Below, one piece after another: positions 1-6,437 of a stretch of 47,638 nucleotides of DNA; position 1 is the first letter of the stretch; the number at the start of each line of letters is the position of its first letter. This stretch comes from a virus. The stretch spans positions 1-47,638 of the IMG/VR virus record IMGVR_UViG_3300049043_000184; one strand, given 5' to 3'. The notes beneath the pieces are model-generated. The model did not search any database and had not been told where the DNA came from. It worked only from the letters and a program-made list of their open reading frames with translations. The position numbers and the translations under genes were made by a program.

Positions 1-80
1 GTATTGCTCCTACCACCTATCCGAATGTAATTACGGGGAGAAAAAAAATAATAGGTGTGTAGGTAGCAAAGTATCGGGGG

Positions 81-101
81 CTGCGCATCCGTGTAACGCA
101 G
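81..101 (+). promoter_or_regulatory. C-family RNA hairpin, copy 1
   Basis: Stem CTGCG/CGCAG encloses the loop CATCCGTGTAA. The loop resembles that of the hairpin at 9575-9602 (CATCCGT, then GTAA), whose stem is CTGGG/CCCAG. The G/C swap on one arm is matched by a swap on the other. It lies 22 bases before the start codon of the next gene. The role as a leader element is inferred. Confidence 0.4.
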
Positions 102-122
102 AGTACCATTGCATTAAGTACC

Positions 123-407
123 ATGCAAGTTCAAGCTTGGAAGTATAGCTGGCACCAACGTGTTGGCACGCGTCCGACTGAGCAGAATGCAGAAGTTTTC
201 CGCAGTTATGTGGAAGACGCATATGCATGTTTAGAGGAGAATAATCCTCTTCAACCTGCAACATACATTTATAGCGAAGTGCGTAAGCTGTGTCATCCAG
301 CGTATTTCTTCCAAGTTGTAAGCGAAATGCGAAGCGAAAAGCTGAGCATGCGCGTTTACACAAACGAGGAAGGACTGAAGCTTATTGTTATTCATAAGGT
401 GAGCTGA
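123..407 (+). CDS. hypothetical protein, 94 aa
   Basis: I do not recognise this protein. It is a soluble, mixed-charge polypeptide beginning MQVQAWKYSWHQRVG, rich in Glu and Tyr in the middle, with no membrane segment. The ATG follows AAGTACC rather than a purine-rich ribosome binding site, a start context shared with most early genes here. A strong terminator follows 13 bases after the stop, so it probably ends a short transcript entering from the left edge. Confidence 0.65.
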   Translation: MQVQAWKYSWHQRVGTRPTEQNAEVFRSYVEDAYACLEENNPLQPATYIYSEVRKLCHPAYFFQVVSEMRSEKLSMRVYTNEEGLKLIVIHKVS

Positions 408-419
408 AGGTTACCTCTT

Positions 420-441
420 CCCCTGGACAACCAGGGGTTTT
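420..441 (+). terminator. Rho-independent terminator
   Basis: Perfect 7-bp stem CCCCTGG/CCAGGGG with an ACAA tetraloop, followed by TTTTAT. Confidence 0.75.
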
Positions 442-565
442 ATGTAGCCCTCAATACATATTAATAATGCTTATATAAATGTATATCGCGCCCAAATCCG
501 GGTAACCCCTTCCAGCGCAGTACTTCTCAAACTAAGACTGTTGTCTGGAAGGTTTTGAGTATTCG

Positions 566-590
566 TCTAGCTGATGGACGTTAAACCGTA
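566..590 (+). promoter_or_regulatory. F-family RNA hairpin, copy 1 (divergent)
   Basis: Carries the conserved core GACGTTAAAC after a CGTC box. The flanking arms AGCTGATGG and CCGTAGCT can pair with one bulge and wobble pairs. This is the most divergent of the six copies that have some pairing. It sits directly before the CAGCGGAGAT leader of the gene at 635. Confidence 0.5.
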
Positions 591-594
591 GCTG

Positions 595-618
595 CTTCAG
601 CGGAGATAAGCACCGCAC
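595..618 (+). repeat. L-family leader repeat, copy 1
   Basis: Sequence of the form CTTCAGCGGAGAT-A-AGCACCGCAC, ending 16 bases before the ATG at 635. Near-identical copies lie at 1134-1157 and 1389-1412, each 14 bases before an ATG. GCGG and CCGC inside the repeat can form a small hairpin. Confidence 0.7.
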
Positions 619-634
619 CAATCCAACTTAACAC

Positions 635-847
635 ATGTCAATGATTAAGAACTGTACCGTTGTGGTCTCCAACGGCAATGTCGTTGGTATGCATCCAACT
701 GAAGAATTGGCTAACGCACAAGCTTTACAACTGGCTGAAGAATGGCAGGCTCATGCAGACTGCGGTTCTGAGGTGCCAGCACCAATGATTGCTGTGTTGT
801 CATTCAATTCGTGGATGCAACTGAAAGACATGGCGCTGGAATTTTGA
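635..847 (+). CDS. hypothetical protein, 70 aa
   Basis: Unrecognised small soluble protein starting MSMIKNCTVVVSNG; an alternative ATG lies two codons downstream. It is preceded by an F-family hairpin and the L-family leader, which mark it as a separately regulated early gene. It is followed at once by the first of three terminator-switch elements. No catalytic motif is visible. Confidence 0.65.
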   Translation: MSMIKNCTVVVSNGNVVGMHPTEELANAQALQLAEEWQAHADCGSEVPAPMIAVLSFNSWMQLKDMALEF

Positions 848-849
848 TT

Positions 850-899
850 CTTGCACTTTCCCTTGGGTAACCAAGGGTTTCTGCAGGATTCATTCCTGC
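850..899 (+). terminator. T-family terminator with alternative helix, copy 1
   Basis: Segment A (CTTGCA, 850-855) can pair with segment B (TGCAGG, 882-887). Between them is the hairpin CCCTTGG-GTAA-CCAAGGG followed by TTT. Segment B (as GCAGGA) can instead pair with segment C (TCCTGC, 894-899). A:B and B:C exclude each other. Copies at 1999-2068 and 2524-2595 share this architecture. Confidence 0.65.
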
Positions 900-917
900 T
901 TGTTTATTACATTCAAC

Positions 918-1091
918 ATGACTGCACTTCACATTCGCCGTAATTTACTTGAGCTGCTGTCTTTAACAGGCAATGCGGTTAATCAAGTTCAATTACCTGG
1001 AGGCAACACAGTTGCTGACAAAGTTCTTGAGTATCGCATTCGAGCAGCAGCGTTACTAATTCCTAAGGGATCATCGATCCACGTTGAATAA
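918..1091 (+). CDS. hypothetical protein, 57 aa
   Basis: Unrecognised; starts MTALHIRRNLLELL. This internal ATG was preferred over an upstream TTG in the same frame because ATTCAACATG matches the usual start context here. The protein is short and amphipathic with no recognised motif. It follows the T-family element and precedes a G/C-rich hairpin and the second L-family leader. Confidence 0.55.
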   Translation: MTALHIRRNLLELLSLTGNAVNQVQLPGGNTVADKVLEYRIRAAALLIPKGSSIHVE

Positions 1092-1104
1092 CAGGCGTGC
1101 TGCC

Positions 1105-1121
1105 GGGGGATTTGATCCCCC
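1105..1121 (+). promoter_or_regulatory. Hairpin preceding L-family leader 2
   Basis: Perfect 7-bp stem GGGGGAT/ATCCCCC with a TTG loop, 12 bases before the leader repeat. No T-run follows, so it is not a standard terminator. Confidence 0.5.
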
Positions 1122-1133
1122 ATTCAACATTGC

Positions 1134-1157
1134 CTTCAGCGGAGATAGGCACCGCAC
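1134..1157 (+). repeat. L-family leader repeat, copy 2
   Basis: CTTCAGCGGAGAT-A-GGCACCGCAC followed by ACTCAGCACC and the ATG at 1172. See the copies at 595 and 1389. Confidence 0.75.
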
Positions 1158-1171
1158 TACAACTCAGCACC

Positions 1172-1342
1172 ATGAACATTACCTACGGTCAATTGTTTGA
1201 ATTCATGGCTACCTTTACAAACCAACAACTTGATGATGCTCAAATCATCGCATATAACCTTCACGACAAACTAGGAAGAACGTACAACCAATGTCTGGTT
1301 GACATTCTTGTTGAAATACGCAAGGAAGAATTAGCAAGCTAA
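1172..1342 (+). CDS. hypothetical protein, 56 aa
   Basis: Unrecognised acidic small protein starting MNITYGQLFEFMATF. The start was set by the conserved leader, which ends in AGCACC immediately before this ATG. The same leader precedes the next gene, suggesting co-regulation of the 635, 1172 and 1427 genes. Confidence 0.65.
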   Translation: MNITYGQLFEFMATFTNQQLDDAQIIAYNLHDKLGRTYNQCLVDILVEIRKEELAS

Positions 1343-1357
1343 TCCGTACAAGCGGGT

Positions 1358-1378
1358 GACCAGGTGCAAACCCTGGTC
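1358..1378 (+). promoter_or_regulatory. Hairpin preceding L-family leader 3
   Basis: Stem GACCAGG/CCTGGTC (7 bp, perfect) with a loop containing TGCAA. The element at 1685-1705 has the same loop and flanks (AAGCGGG upstream, CAGTTATTGCC downstream) but stem GGCAGG/CCTGCC, a clear case of stem covariation. Confidence 0.65.
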
Positions 1379-1388
1379 CAGTTATTGC

Positions 1389-1412
1389 CTCCAGCGGAGA
1401 TGGGCACCGCAC
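1389..1412 (+). repeat. L-family leader repeat, copy 3
   Basis: CTCCAGCGGAGAT-G-GGCACCGCAC followed by ACTCAACACC and the ATG at 1427. Confidence 0.75.
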
Positions 1413-1426
1413 TGCAACTCAACACC

Positions 1427-1648
1427 ATGCTTGAACTTACTTGGACAGAAGCTGACTTCCTCATGCATTGCATTGAGGTGTTTGCTAATGGTGACAAAGA
1501 ATATTCTTTCAATTCTGCTGCTGATGACAAAGAACTTTCTTTGAATATGCAACAAATTGATAGTTTATTTCTACGTATTCAAGATGCTCGTTCTTATGCA
1601 AAGAACGTGGATTATGAACAGTGGTTAGAAACAAACGGTTTTAATTGA
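1427..1648 (+). CDS. hypothetical protein, 73 aa
   Basis: Unrecognised acidic protein starting MLELTWTEADFLMH, predicted mostly helical, with no cysteine cluster or membrane segment. The start is defined by the L-family leader. A second hairpin of the same loop type follows the stop and belongs to the next gene. Confidence 0.65.
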   Translation: MLELTWTEADFLMHCIEVFANGDKEYSFNSAADDKELSLNMQQIDSLFLRIQDARSYAKNVDYEQWLETNGFN

Positions 1649-1684
1649 TTGTTATAACTAACAAACTGATCCGTCAAAGCGGGA

Positions 1685-1705
1685 GGCAGGGTGCAATCTC
1701 CTGCC
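1685..1705 (+). promoter_or_regulatory. Hairpin with TGCAA loop, covarying copy
   Basis: Stem GGCAGG/CCTGCC, loop containing GTGCAATCT, followed by CAGTTATTGCC as at 1379-1389. Downstream, instead of the CAGCGGAGAT repeat, a different small hairpin (TGCCAG/CTGGCA) precedes the gene at 1757. Confidence 0.6.
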
Positions 1706-1756
1706 CAGTTATTGCCAGGTAACACTGGCATTAATCCACACCATCAGGACTCAACC

Positions 1757-1996
1757 ATGACTCCTAAAGCTGTTGAACATTTGTTGACACAAGATGCTCG
1801 TCTGCTTGCCAGACGAGATTCCCCTGTCATTGATCAAGAACTTGAAGAGCAGCGTCAAGCTGCGTTAGAAGTGTTCTTCAAATGGCAAGATCATGCTTGT
1901 CAATTTCAAGACGTTCTGCCGTTCTGTGTTGTACTCCAACGAAAAGTAGAACTCAACCGAGATCTGCTTCGTTGGGAAGAACAGAACGCTGTCTGA
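1757..1996 (+). CDS. hypothetical protein, 79 aa
   Basis: Unrecognised, highly charged helical protein starting MTPKAVEHLLTQDAR with a Glu/Arg/Gln-rich middle. The start follows ACTCAACC. The second T-family terminator element begins just after the stop. Confidence 0.65.
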   Translation: MTPKAVEHLLTQDARLLARRDSPVIDQELEEQRQAALEVFFKWQDHACQFQDVLPFCVVLQRKVELNRDLLRWEEQNAV

Positions 1997-1998
1997 TT

Positions 1999-2068
1999 CC
2001 TGCACTCAACCCTTCCGTTGATACAAATTTGTATCGAGCGGTGGGTTTTCTGCAGGATTCACTCCTGC
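1999..2068 (+). terminator. T-family terminator with alternative helix, copy 2
   Basis: A = CCTGCA (1999-2004), B = TGCAGGA (2051-2057), C = TCCTGC (2063-2068). The central stem stacks AACCC/GGGTT, CCG/CGG and the palindrome GATACAAATTTGTATC, then TTTT. The frame around the inner stem (CACTCAACCCTTCCG, then GGTGGGTTTTC) is identical to copy 3, but the inner stem differs. Confidence 0.7.
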
Positions 2069-2094
2069 TAGTCCCCTACTTTACATCAAAGCCC

Positions 2095-2505
2095 ATGGCT
2101 TACGCTGATTTTCAGACCATCACCCTCCTTGGTCGCATTGCCGACCTCAAGTCTTTTGAGACTACGGACGGACGGACTTGCTTGGCTGTTACCTTGTACC
2201 ACCGCATTTCTGAAAATGCTGTTGTCACTGTCAAGTTTCTAAACAGCAACGGATTGTTAACTGCTTTTGTCAACGACAATCTTGTTGTTGGTCAAGAGTT
2301 GACAGTCACCGGTAAGATCCAAGGAATTCGAGCGTTCTACACGAATGACGATGAGCTTGTCCCTCTCAAGCAACCGGAGTTTCAACTGCGGGTAATAGAT
2401 TATGCCTTTGGTTCCAAGCCTCAACCCAAGGCTGAACCCAAAGCAGAAACCAAGACGGCTACTAAGAAGAAGGCAACGCCTGATCTTGAGCTGGTTGAAG
2501 TCTGA
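2095..2505 (+). CDS. OB-fold single-stranded-DNA-binding-like protein
   Basis: 136 aa. Residues 1-105 look like a single OB fold: an opening strand TITLLGRIADLK, a loop with ETTDGR, then NLVVGQELTVTGKI, as in phage and bacterial SSB-like proteins. Residues 108-136 form a Lys/Ala/Pro/Glu-rich tail ending LELVEV, without the DDDVPF-type tip seen in the true SSB at 16483. It may bind ssDNA or RNA, and its position inside the RNA-element region makes RNA binding worth considering. The family assignment is by pattern only. Confidence 0.6.
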   Translation: MAYADFQTITLLGRIADLKSFETTDGRTCLAVTLYHRISENAVVTVKFLNSNGLLTAFVNDNLVVGQELTVTGKIQGIRAFYTNDDELVPLKQPEFQLRVIDYAFGSKPQPKAEPKAETKTATKKKATPDLELVEV

Positions 2506-2523
2506 TTACAGACACAGGTAACT

Positions 2524-2595
2524 CCTGCACTCAACCCTTCCGCAAAGTACTTATGTACTACTGCGGTGGGTTTTCTGCAGGACTTAACATCCTGC
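2524..2595 (+). terminator. T-family terminator with alternative helix, copy 3
   Basis: A = CCTGCA (2524-2529), B = TGCAGGA (2576-2582), C = TCCTGC (2590-2595). The stem stacks AACCC/GGGTT, CCGCA/TGCGG and AGTAC/GTACT with a TTAT loop, followed by TTTT. The inner stem is unrelated to that of copy 2 but pairs equally well. Confidence 0.7.
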
Positions 2596-2623
2596 ACACC
2601 ACTGTTTACATCTAACATTTCAC

Positions 2624-2818
2624 ATGAAACGAATTGTCAAACTTGGTGCTAACAAGTTTATTCAACTTGATTCTTATGGGTCTCAACATGAGACGCCCGT
2701 AGCCAACTTCTTTGTTGGTTTATTTGTTATCGCCATTGCTGCAATCACAATTGGCGGTGCATTAGGCGTCGACATCACCAAGATCAACACTACGCAACCT
2801 CAACATGAAACGCGCTGA
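2624..2818 (+). CDS. small single-pass membrane protein, 64 aa
   Basis: Starts MKRIVKLGANKF. Residues 26-49 (beginning NFFVGLFVIAIAAITIGG) form one clear membrane helix. The N-terminal part is polar and basic and the C-terminal part short and polar. It overlaps the next gene by 14 bases, so the two are probably translated together. Function is unknown; it is too polar at both ends to call a holin. Confidence 0.65.
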   Translation: MKRIVKLGANKFIQLDSYGSQHETPVANFFVGLFVIAIAAITIGGALGVDITKINTTQPQHETR

Positions 2819-3161
2819 AAAAACACAGCTCATCGAAGATCGGGTCGCCGGTCTTATCGATGCGCTGGAAAAGAACTTTCGCAAGCAGCATCCACAACGT
2901 GAAGAATGTCCTGACTACTTGAGCCACGAGCTTGTTCGTGGTACCAAGTATTACAAGATCGTTCAGCTTACGAACTCTGGTGCTGGGCATGTCGGACGTT
3001 CAGTCCATGCATTTGTCTCACGTGAGACAGGTGCAGTATACAAGCCCGCCAGTTGGAAGGCGCCAGCTCAACACGTTCGTTATCAACTGCTGGACGATAC
3101 CTCTTACGAAGCCTGTGTCGACAACGCTGATTGGGCGGGTACTTATCTTTATATGAGGTAA
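2805..3161 (+). CDS. conserved phage hypothetical protein, 118 aa
   Basis: Begins MKRAEKTQLIEDRVAG. The C-terminal half carries HAFVSRETGAVYKPASW followed by APAQHVRY and DWAGTYLY, a combination I recall from many tailed-phage hypothetical proteins of unknown role. No catalytic residues can be assigned. The start lies within the end of the preceding membrane protein gene, implying coupled translation. Confidence 0.7.
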   Translation: MKRAEKTQLIEDRVAGLIDALEKNFRKQHPQREECPDYLSHELVRGTKYYKIVQLTNSGAGHVGRSVHAFVSRETGAVYKPASWKAPAQHVRYQLLDDTSYEACVDNADWAGTYLYMR

Positions 3162-3257
3162 CGCTACATCTAGTGCTTTGTTCAAAGCCCTGTCCACATC
3201 TGGGACTTGCGCATCGTTTTGACCAGGCTATGATCCATTCGCTACCTATTCAATCCC

Positions 3258-3683
3258 ATGGAAGCACTCTCTCAACTTGATGTCCAAAACCCAGACCATG
3301 TCTCCGTCATTACTCGTGACGGCAAGCTGACGGTCTCCGTAATCAAGGATGGCGCCTCAGTCACCCTTGGTTTCCCCGTCAAGATGCCATGGTCTTCTAC
3401 TTCCCCCAAACCCCTGCAACAGCAGTCGCTACCAGAGACCAAGGCTGTTCAGGTTCCAGGTAATGTCCGTTTGCTGACCAAGAAGGTTCGCCGTTCACCC
3501 ATTGGAAATGCAAAGCTAACCTTTGCCTTCGCCAAGGAAATCAAAGCAATGCTTGCAGATCCAACGGTGATGACAGCCTTCAGAAGCAAACAACAAGCCT
3601 ATGAAACGATTGGCAAAAAGTTCAACGTTTCGTACCATACAATCTCCAACATTCACAAAGGATTGGCATGGAGAACAGCTTAG
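3258..3683 (+). CDS. putative DNA-binding protein with C-terminal HTH block
   Basis: 141 aa. The N-terminal 75 residues are variable and beta-rich. The C-terminal block (about 88-140) reads EIKAMLADP, then a helix-turn-helix QAYETIGKKFNVSYHTIS, and ends IHKGLAWR. Two other genes here (9062-9570 and 10406-10750) share this ending: a helix, a VS/LS turn, an I-x-x-I helix and a terminal Trp. Such blocks occur in phage regulators and beside HNH homing endonucleases, but no nuclease motif is present. A palindromic site lies just downstream at 3759-3796. Confidence 0.6.
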   Translation: MEALSQLDVQNPDHVSVITRDGKLTVSVIKDGASVTLGFPVKMPWSSTSPKPLQQQSLPETKAVQVPGNVRLLTKKVRRSPIGNAKLTFAFAKEIKAMLADPTVMTAFRSKQQAYETIGKKFNVSYHTISNIHKGLAWRTA

Positions 3684-3711
3684 TCCATTAGTACATCAGT
3701 ACTTTAATTAA

Positions 3712-3752
3712 CCTGGGCAGCACCGACGCCAACTAGGTGCGTAAGTCCCAGG
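3712..3752 (+). promoter_or_regulatory. C-family RNA hairpin, copy 2
   Basis: Outer stem CCTGGG/CCCAGG and inner stem GCACC/GGTGC, then GTAAGT before the closing arm. The GTAAGTCCCAG side matches copy 3 at 9575-9602. Confidence 0.55.
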
Positions 3753-3758
3753 CTTTAC

Positions 3759-3796
3759 TACTCATACCTTGAGTGGTACCACTCACATCCTGAGTA
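3759..3796 (+). promoter_or_regulatory. Nested palindrome, operator-like
   Basis: A perfect 14-bp palindrome GAGTGGTACCACTC (3771-3784) sits centrally between the arms TACTCA (3759-3764) and TGAGTA (3791-3796), which are also inverted repeats. This resembles a dimeric repressor operator or a cruciform. It lies between a putative HTH protein gene and the gene at 3815. Confidence 0.5.
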
Positions 3797-3814
3797 CCTA
3801 CACCAATTCAAACC

Positions 3815-3994
3815 ATGACTCAACTCGACAACAACTACAACGCTGACTTGCTTGATTTCATGGCTGACATGGCCTATGAACAAGAGCAAGCCATGCGTGA
3901 ATCAGATCAATCTGAATGGGCTCTCATAGAACATGATGGTGCATTCATTGGATTCAACGTAACCAACGCTGAGGAATACGATGACGAAAGCTAA
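3815..3994 (+). CDS. hypothetical acidic protein, 59 aa
   Basis: Starts MTQLDNNYNADLLDFMADM; strongly acidic with no basic patch, of a type often seen among phage early inhibitors, although no target can be named. The ATG follows AAACC. The last codons overlap the ATG of the next gene at 3981. It directly follows the nested palindrome. Confidence 0.6.
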   Translation: MTQLDNNYNADLLDFMADMAYEQEQAMRESDQSEWALIEHDGAFIGFNVTNAEEYDDES

Positions 3995-4397
3995 GCAAGA
4001 CTATGACATCATCATTGTCATTATCACATTCACTTCAATCCTTACTACGGAACTAATCTCATGCTTCATCCAGAAACCCAAGCCATTGCCAAAGCCTTTG
4101 GCTACACACCGTTTTCGGAAGCCGACTTACAGGAACAATTCCAAGCCGAAGTCAACTACGACGGCAAGCAAGGCGAACGTCCGAAGAACGGCAGTGTCTT
4201 ACCGCAACAAGCAAGGTATCCTCCGGTGCTACTGGATTCCAAAGTATGGCGACAAAGAACTAATGGGATGGTACGATGTCCCATCCAACGAAGACATTGA
4301 AGAATGGGCGTTCGACTCAGTCGCGTTCACACCGGACGACGAGGAGGTAGAACCAGACCATCCTGATTCTTGGCTCAGAATCCTTGGCATGATTTGA
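3981..4397 (+). CDS. putative membrane-anchored protein, 138 aa
   Basis: Residues 8-30 (beginning DIIIVIITFTSILTTELIS) form a membrane helix. A long Lys/Arg/Pro-rich segment (31-68) follows, then a C-terminal domain with GILRCYWIP, LMGWYDVP and a strongly acidic stretch. A shorter ATG frame at 4061 overlaps it; the long frame was preferred because its C-terminal domain looks protein-like and because the ATG overlaps the previous stop. Function unknown. Confidence 0.5.
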   Translation: MTKAKQDYDIIIVIITFTSILTTELISCFIQKPKPLPKPLATHRFRKPTYRNNSKPKSTTTASKANVRRTAVSYRNKQGILRCYWIPKYGDKELMGWYDVPSNEDIEEWAFDSVAFTPDDEEVEPDHPDSWLRILGMI

Positions 4398-4464
4398 AGT
4401 ATTGTCTAAGGTTTCAAAACAGCCAATACTACAAACGTATTGATTGTTTTTCTAATACAGCAAC

Positions 4465-4713
4465 ATGCAAGTCGACAATTCAGCACCGCTTAGCCTCAGC
4501 ATTAATCAACGCAATCTTTACTTGTACTATTTGAATCATAGGAAGAAACACAAGAACGTTCCTTGTTTTGTTCCAAAGATTCCAGTCCAAGGGAATCGAA
4601 TGGCTGATTACATGCGTACTATCGAAAGCTTGGAGGAGAAACAACTTATTCGTGTGGATCGCAGCAGCGATAACTACACGGGCTGGATCATCCTTGATCC
4701 TAAGTCCACATAA
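4465..4713 (+). CDS. putative winged-helix-like protein, 82 aa
   Basis: Basic N-terminal helix (LSINQRNLYLYYLNHRKKH), a middle segment NRMADYMRTIESLEEKQLI resembling a recognition helix, and a final hairpin RVDRSSDNYTGWIIL resembling a wing. The pattern suggests a small winged-helix DNA-binding protein, but this is inferred from secondary-structure look only. The ATG follows CAGCAAC. Confidence 0.5.
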   Translation: MQVDNSAPLSLSINQRNLYLYYLNHRKKHKNVPCFVPKIPVQGNRMADYMRTIESLEEKQLIRVDRSSDNYTGWIILDPKST

Positions 4714-4732
4714 GTTTTGCTTATGTTTACAT

Positions 4733-4764
4733 AGCTTATTCCTCCATAACTAGGAGGCTAAGCT
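4733..4764 (+). promoter_or_regulatory. Strong hairpin sequestering GGAGG
   Basis: Stem AGCTTA/TAAGCT plus CCTCC/GGAGG around the loop ATAACTA. The right arm is the only clear Shine-Dalgarno-like sequence near the following start. No T-run follows, so translational masking fits better than termination. Confidence 0.45.
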
Positions 4765-4803
4765 TATCAATCAACCCACACAATACCATGGAACAAAACG
4801 AGT

Positions 4804-4998
4804 ATGCCTCACGTACACCAAGCCTTGACTATCCTTCAAGATGTTATGGCACGTGAAGCGAAGCGGCACCAAGTGGACCAGCATCTTACGCCGTCCATCT
4901 CTTGTTTACTTGAAGAGGAAATTATTCCAATGCTTGTAAACTACCTTGATGCTGACTTTGATTTAGATGCAGCTAACAACGGAACACGCAAGGATTAG
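4804..4998 (+). CDS. hypothetical protein, 64 aa
   Basis: Starts MPHVHQALTILQDVM, helical and acidic at the C-terminus (DADFDLDAANN). A competing ATG frame at 4789 gives only about 22 residues. The upstream hairpin masks a GGAGG sequence. No known family is recognised. Confidence 0.5.
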   Translation: MPHVHQALTILQDVMAREAKRHQVDQHLTPSISCLLEEEIIPMLVNYLDADFDLDAANNGTRKD

Positions 4999-5068
4999 TA
5001 GCAATACAACCATCCTTTAGCCAGTGTTTTAAATCTTTAATCGTTTCATTGAACTAACACGCAACACC

Positions 5069-5395
5069 ATGTCACAAACCGAACTTCACTTTGAACCAAC
5101 TGTGTACCAACGCCCAGATGGTAATCAAATAACTTTTGAAATGCGCGAAGAACGTCGCATTGATCTAATCCTTAAGGAACTCAGTGCCATTTACCAGCGC
5201 GAAGACAAGCGCGACTGGCCTGACAAGACACTTCCTTATGAAGCTCCAGAGCTGATCTTGGAAGCTATCGGCTTGCTCGAGCGAGCAACTGAGTGGGGCG
5301 AACCAACGGACGATGAGTTGGGTGGGGAACCACCACTGACTGCTGATGAGATGCACACTGCTGCATGGAAAGAACATCAGGAAGCTCATCGTTAA
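5069..5395 (+). CDS. hypothetical protein, 108 aa
   Basis: Starts MSQTELHFEPTVYQRP; acidic, helical, no cysteine cluster or membrane helix, with a C-terminal GEPTDDELGGEPPLTADEM segment. The ATG follows CGCAACACC, the common start context here. Unrecognised. Confidence 0.65.
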   Translation: MSQTELHFEPTVYQRPDGNQITFEMREERRIDLILKELSAIYQREDKRDWPDKTLPYEAPELILEAIGLLERATEWGEPTDDELGGEPPLTADEMHTAAWKEHQEAHR

Positions 5396-5520
5396 CACTT
5401 CCCTGACAGACACACCGCAGAGGAGTACCAGGGGGGAACCTTATCTTCTATCTAGATCAAACTAATGTTTATTCCTTTTCATTCCCTGCTACACTTCACT
5501 GTCTACTCCATTCAATCCCA

Positions 5521-5727
5521 ATGACTGACAACACTCCTCGCATTCCAGACTCCATTGACCTTGAACGTTTATCCGCTATGCAACTCGTAGCAAAAATGAA
5601 GGAATCAGCCGACAAGCTTGGCATCGGCTTCGTTGGTGGATTCATTGCACCCAACGGAGAAAAGTTCATGATGTCCAACATGTCTGATGAAGACACTCAA
5701 ATGCTTTTGCCTGAGGATCTCAAATGA
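5521..5727 (+). CDS. hypothetical protein, 68 aa
   Basis: Starts MTDNTPRIPDSIDLERL; residues 38-58 contain GFVGGFIAPNGEKFMMSN, a small beta hairpin. The stop overlaps the next ATG (ATGA), so it belongs to a coupled four-gene run 5521-6383. Confidence 0.6.
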   Translation: MTDNTPRIPDSIDLERLSAMQLVAKMKESADKLGIGFVGGFIAPNGEKFMMSNMSDEDTQMLLPEDLK

Positions 5728-6023
5728 CTGATGATCGTGAGTCAATGATTGACGAAGTCATTGACAAGTTTAAATTTGAGCGTGTCCTTATTGCCATGAC
5801 AGCACTTGACTGGCAGTGGCAAACAACCGAAGGTAATGGGCACGCAGTACCAACCTTGGTGAAGCTCAAAGCAATGGCACGCCACTTGCTAAGAGAATCC
5901 ATCAACAACAAAGTAGTTGGCTCTGGTGGATTCGAAGCTCGTTACCATCCCAAGGTTGATGATGAACCTGAGTACTTTGTATTGAAATTCATTCTTGATC
6001 ACGCAGATTCCTACGATGACTAA
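5724..6023 (+). CDS. hypothetical protein, 99 aa
   Basis: Starts MTDDRESMIDEVIDK. The central part has ALDWQWQTTEGNGHAVPT then a helix with KLKAMARHLLRE, a pattern found in phage hypothetical proteins of unknown role. It overlaps its neighbours at both ends (ATGA upstream, 8 bases downstream), supporting translational coupling. Confidence 0.65.
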   Translation: MTDDRESMIDEVIDKFKFERVLIAMTALDWQWQTTEGNGHAVPTLVKLKAMARHLLRESINNKVVGSGGFEARYHPKVDDEPEYFVLKFILDHADSYDD

Positions 6024-6189
6024 ACAAATCATTTACAAAGAAATCATTCAAATTAATGGACGTGAATACACAGTAACAACCTGTGATTATTCTGATTCTG
6101 TTAATGAATTGATTCAAAATCAAATTATTGAAAACAACAATCAAGAAATTATCAATCACATCGTTGATGACATTGTTAATTCACAATGA
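6016..6189 (+). CDS. hypothetical protein, 57 aa
   Basis: Starts MTKQIIYKEIIQINGREY; Asn/Gln/Ile-rich with a polar, probably flexible C-terminal half. The internal ATG was chosen over an upstream one because it lies at the preceding stop codon. Overlaps the next gene by 4 bases. Confidence 0.55.
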   Translation: MTKQIIYKEIIQINGREYTVTTCDYSDSVNELIQNQIIENNNQEIINHIVDDIVNSQ

Positions 6190-6383
6190 CTAAACGCTCA
6201 GCCTTTAACTTTGACAAGACCATTGCTGGGTTCAACATTACAGAACGCGGCATTAAATCGTTTACCAAATCAATTAGGCTTGGTCCTATCCAGCTAACGT
6301 TCAACGGACGTGAGTCTGGTGTGCGTGGATCAATTAGTATTCCAGGCACAGGATTAAGCAAACGAAATATTAAATTATTCTGA
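6186..6383 (+). CDS. DUF4236-like small protein, 65 aa
   Basis: The C-terminal half reads KSIRLGPIQLTF, then ESGVRGSISIPGTGLS, which resembles the DUF4236 pattern (K-x-IKLGP, SGxGxSxGxPGTGLS). The N-terminal extension is different. DUF4236 has no assigned function. The gene ends the coupled run and is followed by an F-family RNA hairpin. Confidence 0.5.
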   Translation: MTKRSAFNFDKTIAGFNITERGIKSFTKSIRLGPIQLTFNGRESGVRGSISIPGTGLSKRNIKLF

Positions 6384-6389
6384 AGATTC

Positions 6390-6415
6390 GTCCTGGGTAT
6401 GACGTTAAACTGCCT
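6390..6415 (+). promoter_or_regulatory. F-family RNA hairpin, copy 2
   Basis: CGTCC box, stem GGGTA/TGCCT (5 bp with wobble pairs), loop TGACGTTAAAC at 6400-6410. It lies 22 bases upstream of the ATG at 6438. Confidence 0.7.
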
Positions 6416-6437
6416 ACGTTCTATTGCAATTCAATTC

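Noticed and set aside
6399-6437. ATG inside the F-family hairpin as a start codon
   Set aside because: The ATGAC belongs to the conserved hairpin and recurs at sites where it is not in frame with the gene; the next ATG (6438) fits better.
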